DNA of 64,000 nucleotides. It comes from Candidatus Altimarinota bacterium. GTDB lineage: Bacteria > Patescibacteriota > Gracilibacteria > BD1-5 > UBA2023. This document shows positions 45,619 through 58,897 of this stretch, piece by piece. The notes beneath the pieces were generated by a model. That model was not told where the DNA came from and ran no database searches. It saw nothing but the letters and a program-made list of their open reading frames with translations. Position numbers and translations under genes: made by a program. How positions within the stretch are numbered: position 1 is the first letter of the stretch; each line of letters opens with the position of its first letter. The stretch spans positions 78,081-142,080 of the forward strand of contig JACMPW010000003.1 in assembly GCA_014377305.1 (NCBI GenBank). The letters are read 5' to 3'.

Positions 45619-46569
45619 TTAAAGATTATTGAGATACCAATCATAGCTGATCTGAATACCATCTTCTAGATCGATACTATGTTTCCATCCGAGTTCTTGC
45701 ATCTTGGTGACATCCAAGAGTTTTTTCGGGGTACCATTTGGACGAGCAGTATCCCAGATAATTTCTCATGTATATCCGACTGTTTTCTTCACGAGTTCGC
45801 CGAGATTTTTTATTGATATATCTTCTCCTGTCCCTATATTGAAATATATATCACATTTCTCATTTTGTTCTTTTGTTGGAGAGAAATTCTGCATCAAATG
45901 AATACATGCCTGAGCCATATCATCAGAATAGAGAAACTCACGAAATGGTGAGCCGTCTCCCCAGAGAGTGACATTTGGGAGGTTATTGATTTTTGCCTCA
46001 TGAAACTTGCGTATCATAGCAGGTAAGACGTGAGAACTCTCGAGATCAAAATTATCATATGGACCATAGAGATTGGTTGGCATACAGGCAATGAACTCTG
46101 TGCCATATTGTCTATTGTAGCTCTGACAGAGCTTTAGTCCTGCTATTTTTGCGATGGCATACGGCTCGTTGGTGGCCTCTAGTAGTCCTGTGAGTAGATA
46201 TTCTTCTTTTATAGGCTGAGGAGAAAATTTGGGATAAATACAACTCGAGAGGAGAAATAGCATCTTCTTGGTACCAGTCTTGTATACCCACTCTATAACA
46301 TTCATCTGGATACGGAGATTGTCCTGCAAAAAATCAACAGGACAGGTATTGTTTGCGACAATACCTCATACTTTTGCAGCAGCGAGAAATACGTACTCTG
46401 GTTTTTCTGTCTCAAAAAATGCCTGAACGGCCGCAGAGTCGAGGAGATCTAATTCTGCATGAGTACGGACAATAATATTGGTAAATCACTCTTTCTCAAG
46501 ATTGCGAATCAATGCTGATCATACGAGCCCACTATGTCCTGCAACATAAATTTTAGAATTTTTTTCCAT
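45619..46569 (-). CDS. fcl: GDP-L-fucose synthase
   Basis: 316 aa SDR: reduces GDP-4-keto-6-deoxymannose to GDP-L-fucose. IYVAGHSGLVGSALIRNLE (NADP site), FLAAAKVGGIVANNTCPVDFL, LFLSSCIYPKF (Ser), PYAIAKIAGLKL (Tyr-x-x-x-Lys), PTNLYGPYDNFD and FREFLYSDDMAQ are all diagnostic. Its partner gmd lies 2.3 kb away with a three-gene operon between. Feeds the GT10 and GT11 transferases. Confidence 0.93.
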
Positions 46570-46634
46570 ATATGTGTGTTCTAGTCGATTAAGTGAGAGG
46601 ATTGTATTGATAACTTGTTTTTTGTCACGCAAAA

Positions 46635-46658
46635 AACTCCCAAACTATTTTGGGAGTT
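46635..46658 (-). terminator. Terminator after the cupin gene
   Basis: AACTCCCAAA pairs with TTTGGGAGTT (loop CTAT), with six T following on the minus strand. The cupin TAG (46645-46647) is inside it. Confidence 0.85.
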
Positions 46659-47208
46659 CTAATTTAAAAGAATTCATATCCATATCATCTCGATCAAATG
46701 GATAGGGACGGAATCATCGGAATCTTGTACCTGGTTCGAGAAAGAGTGTATGTGCCTGAAATGGTAGAATAGCTATTATATCTCGAGCCCGAATTTTGAT
46801 TTCTTCAATTCTCTCAATTACTGCTCACTCTGGATCAATATCCTGCAAAAAAAGTGATCCTCATCCTTCATCAAATACGAATAATTCGGAAAGTTTTCAT
46901 AAACCTGTTTCATGAGACTCTAAAAATCAGATTGATTTTTTATGAAAATGATTTCCGAGCGGGACATCTCCTGAATGAACTTCAAATTTTTGAATTGAAA
47001 AATCAGATCAGTTATACTCATAAATTGACCTACGAGAATCTGTATGCACATGTTCTAGTCATTTTCCGATCTGAAGAAACAAAGCATCTACTTTTTCACG
47101 CACCCGTGATACATAAGGATGATCAATAAATCACTGACTCATATGGTTATAGGCAAGAGCAGTCCAGATAATATCTGCTTGAGTATGTTCGAGGTTAGAG
47201 GGCTTCAT
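46645..47208 (-). CDS. Cupin-like protein of unknown substrate (187 aa)
   Basis: The C-terminal half has a cupin pattern: FEVHSGDVPLGNHFHKKS (G-x-x-x-x-H-x-H) and, later, ILPFQAHTLFLEPGTRFRGF. The N-terminal 65 residues are helical. Seven TGA glycines. It ends the phosphatase - HD - cupin operon, 17 bp after the HD gene. Could bind a metal and a sugar phosphate; no firm family call. Confidence 0.6.
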
Positions 47209-47225
47209 ATAAAAAATTAATTAGT

Positions 47226-48203
47226 TTAGAAAATTTTACCTGCTTGTTTTGAGACTCAATTCTGAATATTTGGAATATTGCTATTCACAAGTCATACAAC
47301 GAAATCAAGGGAGTCGACATGACTCATTGGGTCAACCAGTTTTTGTATATACGAACAAATAAGATGGAAAGCGAGTTTTGCTCAATCATAGTAATTGAGA
47401 GTTATTTCACTTTCAGATACTCAATCATGACTCGCTATATCTCTAATATCACGGATCTGTCCATCATTGGGTATAGCGAGTCATTCTTGCCAAAGAAATG
47501 AGTATCGTTCCTGGAATTTTCAGAGTCTTGCTCGTTCTTCGAAATTTGTAACAATAGTTGCGTTATCAATATCTGGATTCGGCGAATGGGTCATATCATC
47601 AGCAATATGCACTATCATCTCGGCAAGTGTCCTTTCTGGATTCAGTACGACCTCACCATCTTGCATGGTAATAAATTTTTTGACACTATTATGCGCCGTC
47701 ATACCTCCCATATTTTTGATAGCAGTAAGAATCGATGGATCTACTCACTCATTAGAGAATACGGTAGCGATAGTAGCATACCCTGCTTCGCCGTAGACAT
47801 CGATAGGATTTCCTGCTGCATCAAGCACTCCCGCATTTTTAGCCTTTTTCCTCATCACTTCAAGACGCTTATCTCCATCATGGAGGATTGCTGCGGTAAT
47901 AATACCATTCACTTGAATCTGATCGATACTACCTCATCAAGCAAGCAAATGATATGCTATCTTCTCGGCTGTACTCGCTACTGCCATACAGTGTCGTCCG
48001 ATATTGGAAAAATCTTCTGAATCTACTACCTGAGTATATGGATTTATCATATCCCTTGTACCAAATGGGGAAACTCCAGAAATATCTAGGATATTCATAG
48101 TTTCTGGAAATTGCTCCTTATACCTCTTTGCAAGAGCCATGAGTTGTATATATGATATATGGTTTGCTGTATTTGCGTTTACGGGCTGGAGAAGTTCTGA
48201 CAT
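47226..48203 (-). CDS. HD-domain phosphohydrolase (325 aa)
   Basis: Metal-binding pattern NIGRHCMAVASTAEKIAYHL (H), IITAAILHDGDKRLEVM (HD), then MTAHNSV and VHIADDMTHSPNPDID (late Asp). The N-terminal YIQLMALAKRYKEQFPE and C-terminal regions are not recognised. Likely hydrolyses a nucleotide or similar phosphate. Middle gene of the three-gene operon, 23 bp after the phosphatase gene. The frame passes several TGA codons, including 47520. Confidence 0.72.
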
Positions 48204-48226
48204 ATGAGAAAAATAAGTAAATAAGA

Positions 48227-48840
48227 TTAGATTTGTGCATTTCCGTAAGATCTATGTGAGGTAAGCTTGCCAGACATATCTATTATACATTCATCATAGC
48301 CATCTTTAGCTGGGTAGTGTGTCATGCATTCGAATTTATTATCATAATCAAATCATAGAAAATATTGTTTCGCAAAAAGTAACGGTTCGCCATGAGAACA
48401 GATAAGAACAGCTTTTCCTGCATATTTTTGTTGTATCTCTTTCATAAAACCAAAAACCCGTTTCTGACAGGCTAGCAATGATTCTCCCATATCTCACAAT
48501 GGCTCATCTGTGAGGTGATTTGTTATATGTTTACTCTCTTCCCATGGAGTTCGATCAAGATTACCAACATCATACTCTGTGATTCGATTATCGATCATAG
48601 CAGTCATACTACGATCTTTTTCGAGAGGAGCGATAGTCTCTCTACAACGCAAAAATGGCGAAGTAAACATAGCATCTATGCCACTCATTGCCTCATCACG
48701 AAATCATTGAACTAATTGAGTTGCCTGTTGATGTCACTTGGGCGTAAGAGGAAAATCGTTTACTCATCGTGAATGATGAATTCATAATGCATTTTTTGTT
48801 GATTCTCGATGCCGAACAAGGTAAAAAAAGTATTGTTCAT
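48227..48840 (-). pseudogene. Histidine phosphatase (phosphoglycerate-mutase-like) with an out-of-frame start
   Basis: The body reads YLVRHRESTKNALGIHHSRG (catalytic His, RHxES), FTSPFLRCRETIAPLEKD and LICSHGEPLLF (second His), a complete histidine-phosphatase core ending TAA 48227. The only ATG near the start (48840), well placed after a strong promoter, is out of frame by one base across seven consecutive A on the plus strand (48823-48829). One extra base would give MNNTFFYLVRHRES. It may be an indel error, a phase-variable start, or initiation at a non-ATG codon. Confidence 0.65.
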
Positions 48841-48848
48841 ATAAATAT

Positions 48849-48876
48849 ATAATATACTTATATTAACAAATGTCAA
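48849..48876 (-). promoter_or_regulatory. Promoter of the phosphatase-HD-cupin operon
   Basis: On the minus strand TTGACA (48871-48876), 16-bp spacer, TATTAT (48849-48854). The expected +1 is about 2 nt before the ATG at 48840. Confidence 0.75.
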
Positions 48877-48884
48877 TTTATATT

Positions 48885-49982
<1,098 letters not shown>

Positions 49983-50057
49983 AGATGAATAATTATTGCA
50001 GTTGGATTATATCCACACCATCATTTTATCCAAATATATTTTCTAGATATATCTATA

Positions 50058-50798
50058 CTAAATATTATAATATTTTTTAATGAACTGATGAAGTAAAATA
50101 CTTGATGGATTTTGTCATTTTGCGGCAATATGCTCAATGATGCTATTGGGATCTAGTCACTCTGATTCGATGGACTCTCTCATCAGTTTCACTAGAAAAG
50201 TAGTGAATTCGGGAGTGAATTCGGGATGAAATTGTACCCCTTGTGCGTGATCACCTACTTGTATCATCTGGATGATATCATCAGACTGGGCAGTCGTTGA
50301 TGCGTCTCATGGCATATATACAGCTTGCTTGTGTGACCATAGTGAAGATATAGGCGTACCGTCTTGCATCTCGATCTCTCTCGGTCAGATGACTCTATCT
50401 TTCATAAAATCCACTTTTCATCAAAATGCTGTTGCAAGCACCTGATGTCCAAAACAAATACCAAGAAGTGGTTTCCCAGATTCTACTTCTGATCGAACAA
50501 ATGATATGAGTCGGGCAATCCATTGTTTTTCACTCGCCTCCGTAACCATAGATGGTGATCACCCGAGTATATAGGCATCAGCAGAAAAATCCCGAGGTAT
50601 ACCATCCATGGCACGAATAACTTCGATTTTTATCTTTTCTTCAATATTTGGGATACCTATCGCATCGATAAAAACTTGTTTTTCATTCTTATGTGCACTC
50701 GCAATCTCTCGAGGATCAAAACGAGGATCAGCACCTGATACAAAAGAAAATCAAGTCTCAGGAACTGATGAGATGATAGCAAGAGTAGGTTTTGACAT
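50058..50798 (-). CDS. Class I glutamine amidotransferase (GATase-1)
   Basis: 246 aa. Catalytic triad visible: Cys in GKPLLGICFGHQVLA, His and Glu in VQFHPEF; oxyanion region YILGGSPSMVTE. It releases ammonia from glutamine for a partner synthase. Domain stands alone; the adjacent upstream gene is an ATP-grasp ligase, a natural partner. A 12-bp tandem duplication gives HPEFTPEFT just after the catalytic Glu. The 40 residues after this are an unrecognised tail. Confidence 0.82.
50202..50225 (-). repeat. 12-bp tandem duplication in the amidotransferase gene
   Basis: AGTGAATTCGGG occurs twice in a row on the plus strand (50202-50213, 50214-50225), encoding a repeated PEFT. Confidence 0.9.
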
Positions 50799-50853
50799 AG
50801 TCTCAAAATTATTTTTTGGTATTATATAACTTATGCTATCTAATGTCAACTAC

Positions 50854-52101
50854 TTATATATCATGTTCATCGAATTCACCCTGAAACAGTACTTGTGCTC
50901 GTCCGTATTGTTTCAGTGGAGCAATACATATCGGAAAAAGTCAAAATTCATCGGGCTTTTGTATTGAGATATTAAGATATTCTTCTATTGTTTCGGTGAC
51001 TCATTCTTTTGTTATATATTTCCATGATGTAGTCAGATCTCATCTCAAAAGAAAGGAGCTTATAGCTGGATATGTTGCACCGGTGAATCGAGCATTTACC
51101 TCAGTAGCATATATATGTCCATCTGCATCAATCATAAAATCAATACCACCAAAACCAATATATCCAATATTCTCTATATATTCTATAATCTTCTCAGAAA
51201 GGGATATAATCTCATCAATCAGGTGCGGATGTGTGATGAGAAATCCGCTTGGAGAAGTATTACCAAGATAGTGTTGCCCATTTTCCAGAATCTGATCAGT
51301 AAAACCAAATATACATGATTTTTTGATATCTTCACCCCAAATACAAAATTGTATACTCGGAGAACCGATTTTTTCTATAACACGCTCGATAATGATTTCT
51401 TCACCGGCATATTGACTCAGTATATCATCCAGAGTATTATTTTTATTACTCCAAAAACCATATCATGAGACTCATTGTGGTGACTTGAAAAAATAATGAG
51501 TAGACTGGTCATAATATTTTCTGATGATCTCTGGTTCTGAAGTGGATACTCATTCGACATATGGGAGTCATACTGCTATGAGAAATTTCTTGAGATCGAG
51601 TTTATCGTTAGCTCGTTTCATAATATCTGCAGATACGATACAATTTGCACCGATTTGTTTTGCCAGATTCTCCACATCATTATTGACAGAAAGAGAAACA
51701 ATCTTTGTGAAATTTTTATTTTTCAACATTCGGATTGTCTCAGGATGAAATAAAATATTTTCTGTAAGAGTTACATCTGTATTATTAGGTATAGCAAAAA
51801 TATTCACATCAGCACAGAGTCAGAATCCCTCAAAATATGAGAGAATATCAGAATCAACTCAATCTGATATAATAATATTGGTATTCGATAAAATAGGGAG
51901 AATACGCTGGTCGTAGTATCCAACAAATGGAATATGTGGTAATACTTCTTTTTTGATAAGGAGTCGTGTATCACACAATACGAGAGTATCTGGCGTGAAT
52001 AAAAAATGGAGTGCTTGGGTAATAAGTTTTTGTGTTTCTATCGGATTATGGATGTGATTATGGATCATATTTTTGATAAAGATAATTTTGTATTGTGGCA
52101 C
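50854..52101 (-). CDS. ATP-grasp ligase
   Basis: 415 aa from GTG 52101. The ATP-grasp signature is strong: YFFKSPQGVSGYGFW (glycine-rich loop, Lys), EEIIIERVIE and GFGGIDFMIDADGHIYATEVNARFTGATYP (metal ligands D, E and N). It should form an amide or thioester-type bond from a carboxylate. The adjacent class I amidotransferase could supply ammonia. The frame is open to 52158 but that part overlaps the end of rfbD, so the GTG 26 nt past the rfbD stop is preferred; a later Met is also possible. AT-rich codons. Confidence 0.83.
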
Positions 52102-52126
52102 CCTACTGATTCCCAGTTCTCCAAAT

Positions 52127-52996
52127 CTAACTCTTCCCCAAATATCTTGCCAATCCAATTTTCCAATCAGGAAGTAGTGTATCTAAATCATTTTGGAGTA
52201 TGCTATAACTTGGTCTTTTTGCCTTTGTTGGGTATTCGGAAGAGTTGCAGTCTATCACTTTGGTATTTCTTCATAAAAGAGTGAATATCTCCCGAGCGAA
52301 GTCTGCCCAAGTAATACTCCCCTCTTCACAAACACTCGAAAAGTGAAATATATTATGCCCCTCATCAAGCAAATCATCCAAACGACCTATCACAAGAGAG
52401 ATTGCGAATGAGAGATCAACACAGGATGTCGGGATACCATGTTGATCTGCAACAACCTTCAGTTCACTACGAGTCTCTGAGAGACGGAGCATTGTATTTA
52501 CGAAATTTTTGAAAACTCACACTTCCCCACCATACAACCAACTCGTCCTCACGATGATCGTCCGAGGATTTTCATCCAGAGCCAATCTTTCTCCGAGATA
52601 CTTCGACATACCATAGACCCCGATCGGGTTGCACTCGTCTGTTGGGAGGTATCCATTTTCTTTTTTACCATCAAAAACATAGTCCGTGGAGATCGTTATG
52701 AACTCAACACCAAATACGGATGTTGCCTTGGCAAGATTGCGAACTCCCAGAATATTCACATCGAAACATGTCCGCATCCCGATATCCTCAGCATCATCAA
52801 CCGCAGTATAGGCCGCACAATTCAGGAGGATATCTGGACTATGGAGAGCGATACACTGCATGATAGATTCAAAAGAAGTGATATCACACTCCTCTCGATC
52901 GACTGCAATTATGTCGTATTCTTCACCTTGAGTTCGAATGAAATCATATGCGAGCATACCGGAACCACCCGTGATGAGGATTTTCTTTTTTAGCAT
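52127..52996 (-). CDS. rfbD: dTDP-4-dehydrorhamnose reductase
   Basis: 289 aa SDR. ILITGGSGMLAYDFI, LLNCAAYTAVDDAED, TISTDYVFDGKK, PIGVYGMSKYLGE (Tyr-x-x-x-Lys) and TSWLYGG are RmlD signatures, as is the C-terminal AKRPSYSIL. The 3' third (52130-52500) is more AT-rich than the 5' part. Start overlaps the end of rfbC by 7 nt. Confidence 0.93.
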
Positions 52997-53568
52997 GAGA
53001 AAATAGGGGCGAGGAGATAGATATTCCAATTCATATTCTGTTGATCCTTGGCGGCGATCTGGATATCTGTGATACCAGATTGATCCATATGATCTTGCCA
53101 GTCAATAGCAAGAGTGGGATCGTCCCAACGGATCCCGACCTCATACTCTGGATCGTAGACATCATCACACTTGTAGAGGAACTCGGTATCCTCCTCGAGC
53201 GTGAGGAATCCATGAGCAAACCCTCGAGGAACAAAGAGTTGTCTCTTGTTCTCAGCTGAGAGGATGAATCCCTCCCATTTTCCGAATGTCGAAGAGCCGA
53301 CACGCAGATCGACTACGATATCGTAGACAGAGCCTGCGGTGACTCGTACGATTTTGGCTTGAGGCTTGCGAGACTGGAAGTGGAGTCCTCGCAGTACTCA
53401 TTTTTTGGATTTTGAGTGATTGTCTTGGACGAATTGTGCCTCGATTCCCATTTTTGCGAACTCGCTCGAGGAATAGGTCTCCATAAAAAATCCCCGAGCA
53501 TCTCAGAAAACCTGAGGTTCGATGATGTAGCAGTCGGCGAGAGATGTGGGAGTTTTAGTGAAAGCCAT
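52990..53568 (-). CDS. rfbC: dTDP-4-dehydrorhamnose 3,5-epimerase
   Basis: 192 aa. [34 protein letters not shown] (catalytic His), [43 protein letters not shown] are the RmlC landmarks. Normal length. Two TGA glycines (VFG, KKG). 2 bp after rfbA. Confidence 0.95.
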
Positions 53569-53570
53569 AG

Positions 53571-54443
53571 TTATTTTATCAGATTCATCAGATACTGTCC
53601 GTATTCATTTTTCATCATCGGCTTCGCGAGAGTCCGGATATGATCTTGGTCGATCCAGCCCATACGGTATGCAACCTCTTCGGGTGATCCTACTTGCACT
53701 CACTGACGCTTCTGGATGATTTGCACATAGTTCGCAGCATCCATCATACTCTCATGCGTTCCTGTATCGAGCCACGCATATCCACGATTCATGAGCTCTA
53801 CCTTGAGTTCTCACTTCTCTAGGTAGGCGGAATTCACTGAGGTGATCTCGAGCTCTCCTCGCTCACTTGGCTCTATAGACTTCGCAATCTCTATGACACT
53901 ATTGGTATAGAAATAAAGTCCGACAACGGCAAAATGCGACTTCGGATTTTTTGGTTTTTCTTCGATAGAGAGAGCATTGTGCCCACGATCGAACTCGACC
54001 ACTCCATATCTCTCTGGATCAGATACCTCATAGCCGAATATGACAGATTTGCGTTCTTGGGTGACGATCCGTACTGACTCTCTGAGCAATGTCGAGAATC
54101 CTGATCCATAGAACAAATTGTCCCCGAGGATGAGACAGACATCATCCGATCCGATGAACTCTTCTCCGATGACAAAAGCCTGAGCGAGACCATCTGGACT
54201 CGGCTGTACTGCGTATGTGAGTGATATGCCAAATTGCGACCCATCACCAAGAAGACGCTCGAATCCAGGGCGATCCTCAGGAGTCGTGATGATGAGTATC
54301 TCACGAATCCCTGCCAGCATCAATGTTGTCAGTGGATAGTAGATCATCGGCTTGTCATAGATCGGCATGAGTTGCTTCGAGATGGCCATCGTGATCGGAT
54401 AGAGGCGAGTACCGCTTCATCCTGCTAATATAATCCCTTTCAT
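53571..54443 (-). CDS. rfbA: Glucose-1-phosphate thymidylyltransferase
   Basis: 290 aa. [18 protein letters not shown] (second Gly of GGSG is TGA), [28 protein letters not shown] and [19 protein letters not shown]. First enzyme of dTDP-rhamnose synthesis. 5 bp after rfbB in the order B-A-C-D. Confidence 0.96.
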
Positions 54444-54448
54444 GGCTA

Positions 54449-55396
<948 letters not shown>

Positions 55397-55398
55397 AA

Positions 55399-56109
55399 CT
55401 AGAAGAACTTCTTAAATAACATACGGATCACAATCCGCAGTGGTCAGCCATATCGTTGTCACTTGCCGAGAGTATATTCATCGTAGTGAATATTGACTGG
55501 TACCTCCTGGAAATGGAGATGATGTATAGCAATCTGATCGATGAGCTCACTCGCATACTCCATCCCATCCATCGTGATCCGAACTCGATCGAGCACTCAT
55601 ACTCGCATCATACGATATCCGTTATGTGCATCGGTCAAGTGTATACCTGAGACGAGAGAAGTGAATATGCGACCTCCGGCGAGGATACACCTGCGGATGA
55701 ATGGAACATTGGTATTCGTCTTCACGATAAACCTCGATCCGAGCACGATATCGAGTGACTTGTCAGCTCCGAACGCATCCTCAAAATGTCACATATCTGC
55801 AATATCATGTTGTCCATCCGCATCGAATGTAACGAGATATTTCCAGTTTTTTGCTTCGGCATTTTGTCTGATATATTCGAGTCCTGTCTCGAGAGCAGCT
55901 CAGGCTCCACGGTTGGTGATATGGTGTACGCAGTGTATCTGCTCTGACAATATCATAGCTCGCAGGAGGGGTTGTGTACCATCGGTCGATCCATCATCGA
56001 CGACGAGTATCTCCTCATATCCTGCCGCTATGATACTCTCGATCACGTCCATGATACGAGTAGCTTCATTGTACGCTCTGATGAGGAATATGATTTTATT
56101 TTTTTGCAT
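55399..56109 (-). CDS. Family 2 glycosyltransferase, dolichyl-phosphate-mannose-synthase-like
   Basis: 236 aa. IIFLIRAYNEATRIMDVIESI, ILVVDDGSTDGTQPLL, TNRGAGAALETGLEYI, VTFDADGQHD (DxD), and VLGSRF. This subset charges polyprenyl phosphate. It overlaps a DUF2304 gene by 14 bp; GT2 plus DUF2304 is a common pairing. Confidence 0.88.
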
Positions 56110-56425
56110 TGGATAGAGCGATCTCGCGGATGAGTCTCGTGACCTCTTCTCGCGTATTCTCGACCTTGCGGAGCAGGAGGAGAACAAAATAAAACAGGAA
56201 AATAATACTCGCATATACGAGCAAATCTGCTCCTCTCTGGAGTCCAAAAAGTTGCCCCAATAGATTGAGTGAGTTCGGGAAAACAGTGAAAACCAGGAGT
56301 CCAGATCCTACACCGAGAAACACGAGAAAATGGAGTGCATTGAACCGCTCTCTCTTCGCGATATCGAGTGCTACGAGGAATATGATGAGTCCCGATATGA
56401 TGAAAAAAATCTGGAGGAGATTCAT
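56096..56425 (-). CDS. DUF2304-family small membrane protein
   Basis: 109 aa with three helices: LLQIFFIISGLIIFLVALDIA, FLVFLGVGSGLLVFTVFP and LLVYASIIFLFYFVLLLLRKV, then a charged helix. Typical of DUF2304 proteins next to GT2 genes. ATG 56425 chosen as the start of the first helix. Confidence 0.8.
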   Translation of the reverse strand: MNLLQIFFIISGLIIFLVALDIAKRERFNALHFLVFLGVGSGLLVFTVFPNSLNLLGQLFGLQRGADLLVYASIIFLFYFVLLLLRKVENTREEVTRLIREIALSNAKK

Positions 56426-56443
56426 AGAAAGAAAAATCAAATA

Positions 56444-56740
56444 CTAGAGAGGCATGCCACTCGCTGTCATTGCTCCAGTAGCAGTAGTCTGGATATCCAT
56501 ATATTTCCATGCATCCATCTTCTCCCCTCCAACCGTACAATAGATGAGATCCATTGTTGGGATTTGAGGATTTTTCTCGTAGGATACCTGTCCTCCATGT
56601 GCACCACAGTATACGGCAGCAGGTGAACCTGATTGAGTAGTGGCATACTCTATATTGGCTGGTGCATCTGGAGTCGACCATGGCATCGTACAACTAGAGA
56701 GGAGTATGAGAGATGAGATGATAAGGAGAGGTGATCGCAT
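56444..56740 (-). CDS. DUF333-type lipoprotein
   Basis: 98 aa. Signal peptide LLIISSLILLSSC ends in a lipobox cysteine at residue 17. The mature part has SPAAVYCGAHGGQVSYEKN and IYCTVGGEKMDAWKYM, the DUF333 pattern with paired cysteines. Function unknown; surface-exposed. Ends TAG 56444, 18 bp before DUF2304. Confidence 0.78.
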   Translation of the reverse strand: MRSPLLIISSLILLSSCTMPWSTPDAPANIEYATTQSGSPAAVYCGAHGGQVSYEKNPQIPTMDLIYCTVGGEKMDAWKYMDIQTTATGAMTASGMPL

Positions 56741-56767
56741 AGAATGAGTGATAAAATGAATAAAAAC

Positions 56768-56795
56768 TTGGTAAGTGAACAGAGCTGAGTATAAT
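56768..56795 (+). promoter_or_regulatory. Promoter of recJ
   Basis: TTGGTA (56768-56773), 16-bp spacer, TATAAT (56790-56795); leader of about 20 nt before the ATG. Confidence 0.65.
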
Positions 56796-56820
56796 CCGAA
56801 ACATCATAAAGTCAAAACCC

Positions 56821-58548
56821 ATGCAAACCCTCAGTGGAAATAGTATCAATATCCTGAGTCCATATAGTACAAATATATACAATATTTTGCTTGGCAATCG
56901 CCACCTCGATCCCACTACTACTCGAGAGTTTTTTGATCCGCAGATCTCTGATCTCCATGATCCCTATATGATGCCCGATATGGATAAGGCAGTAGCTAGA
57001 ATCCTAGTTGCAAGAGAGCAAAAAGAACGGATTGTCATATTCGGTGACTATGATGTCGACTGAGTATCATCGACAGCGATCCTCGTACGGTTCCTCACTG
57101 AGATCGGATGTCTCGTATCGTATAGGCTCCCTCATCGGGTACATGATGGATATGGATTGAAGGCATATTTTTTCGATGAGCTTGCATCGAAGTGAGTCAC
57201 CCTCGTCATCACGGTCGACTGTGGAACTCGAGATATCGAGCCGATCCGTCACGCCAAAAGTCTCGGAATCGATGTGATCGTCACCGATCATCATGCTGTC
57301 CCAGATCAGATCCCAGAGGAGGTCATCGCAATCGTAAATCCCAAACGCAAAGACAGTAAGTACCCATTCCCGAGTCTTGCGGGTGCTGGAGTTGCATTCA
57401 AGCTGCTGCATGGAGTTCTGATATGAGTATGAAGTAAAAATATCAAAGAAACTCTCATTCGCTATATCGACTTCGCCTCACTCGGTACAGTTGCTGACTG
57501 TATGCCGATCATAGGAGAGAATCGTGTGATCACAACACTCGGACTCCGTCAGATGCAACGGTCAGAATCTGTAGGACTCAGGCAATTCCTGGAGTGACGT
57601 GAACAGATCGAGTGAAATGCGGATATCATAGGATTCCATATCGGACCTCGGATCAATGCAGCTGGCCGTATGGATACACCACTCACAGCACTCCGCTGGC
57701 TCCTCGCGGGTGAGTGACGCACTGACGAGTTCTTCGGCGAACTCGAACACCTCAATGAGACAAGGAAATGAACTACCGAAACCCAGTACCAACGAGCTCT
57801 CACGAGTGTGGATACGAGCAAATCGATATTATTTTTTGATGCTCGAGACCTCGATCATGGGATCATCGGTCTCGTCGCTGGTCGTCTCACTGAGCTCTAT
57901 AACAAGCCGAGCATAGTGATGAAAAATGGACACGATCACCCACTCACATCGAGAAAATGAGATACGGTCGCAATAGATACTACTGCGAGTGTGAGTGAAT
58001 GAAAAGAACTCTCCATCGGATCATGTCGAGCTCCTGAGTGGTGCAATCTGATCGAACTCCTGGATGAGTGCAAGCATTTTTTTGTCAGATATGGTGGACA
58101 TCGTCAAGCGGCAGGATTCACGATCGAGACGAGTCGTATACCAGAGTTCCGAGAGGCAATGTGGAAGGCTATCTCCCGAGTCCACGACACAGCCAATCTC
58201 CCGAAAAAAATCCTGAATGTAGAATGTATCCTTCCTATATCTGATATCACTGTCGCCACTCTCGAACAGATCGACCGATTCCGCCCATATGGCATCGGCA
58301 ATCCTCGTCCACTCTGGATCATCGAGAATGTGACTATATCAAATACCAAACCCCTCGGACAAGAGGAAAAACATCTATCGATATCTATAGCTGAAAAAAC
58401 GGAACTCAAGCTCCTCCTCTGGAATGCAGCCGACAAAAAACCCCACCTGAGAGTGGGGAATATCGTCTCACTCATCGTGGAAATCGATCGCAATGAATGG
58501 AAAGGGAAAGTGAGTGTACAGGGAGTGGTAAGGGATATAATTGTATAA
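56821..58548 (+). CDS. recJ: Single-stranded-DNA-specific exonuclease RecJ
   Basis: 575 aa, 5'-3' exonuclease of recombination and repair. DHH motifs in order: IVIFGDYDVDGVSSTAIL (last Gly is TGA), TVDCGTRDI, VTDHHAVPD, IDFASLGTVADCMP; the DHHA1 part has GIIGLVAGRLTELYNKPSIVM and YGGHRQAAGFTI. A C-terminal OB-like domain follows (FRPYGIGNPRP). More than ten TGA glycines. Confidence 0.95.
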
Positions 58549-58558
58549 ATAAAAAACT

Positions 58559-58897
58559 ATGAACACTATCACCTGGTCAGAGTTCGAGGCCGTCGAGCTC
58601 CGAATCGGCACTATCATCCGAGCAGAGGAATACCCTGAGGCTTGCAAGCCCGCATACAAGTTGTGGGTAGATTTTGGGAGTGAAATCGGGGTCAAGCAGT
58701 CGAGTGCTCAGATCACAGTTCACTATACCAGAGATGAGCTCATCGGGAAACAGATAATCGGAGTAGTGAACTTCCCCAACAAGCAGATCGGCAAATTCAT
58801 GAGTGAGTTCCTCTGTACCTGATTCTATCGTGATTATGGCTCTGTGATACTCGCGATCCCTGAGCGAGAAGTGGATGATGGAGCAAAACTCGGGTAA
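58559..58897 (+). CDS. tRNA-binding-domain protein (CsaA/TRBP type)
   Basis: 112 aa, the OB-fold domain seen at the C-terminus of MetRS, here free-standing. FEAVELRIGTIIRAEEYPEACKPAYKLWVDFG, IGVKQSSAQIT, IGKQIIGVVNFPNKQIG and ILAIPEREVDDGAKLG are the family signatures. 10 bp after recJ, probably co-transcribed. Confidence 0.9.

Noticed and set aside
48494..48688. ATG at 48688 as the true start of the phosphatase
   Set aside because: It would remove the catalytic RHxES motif, which is clearly encoded upstream in the same frame.
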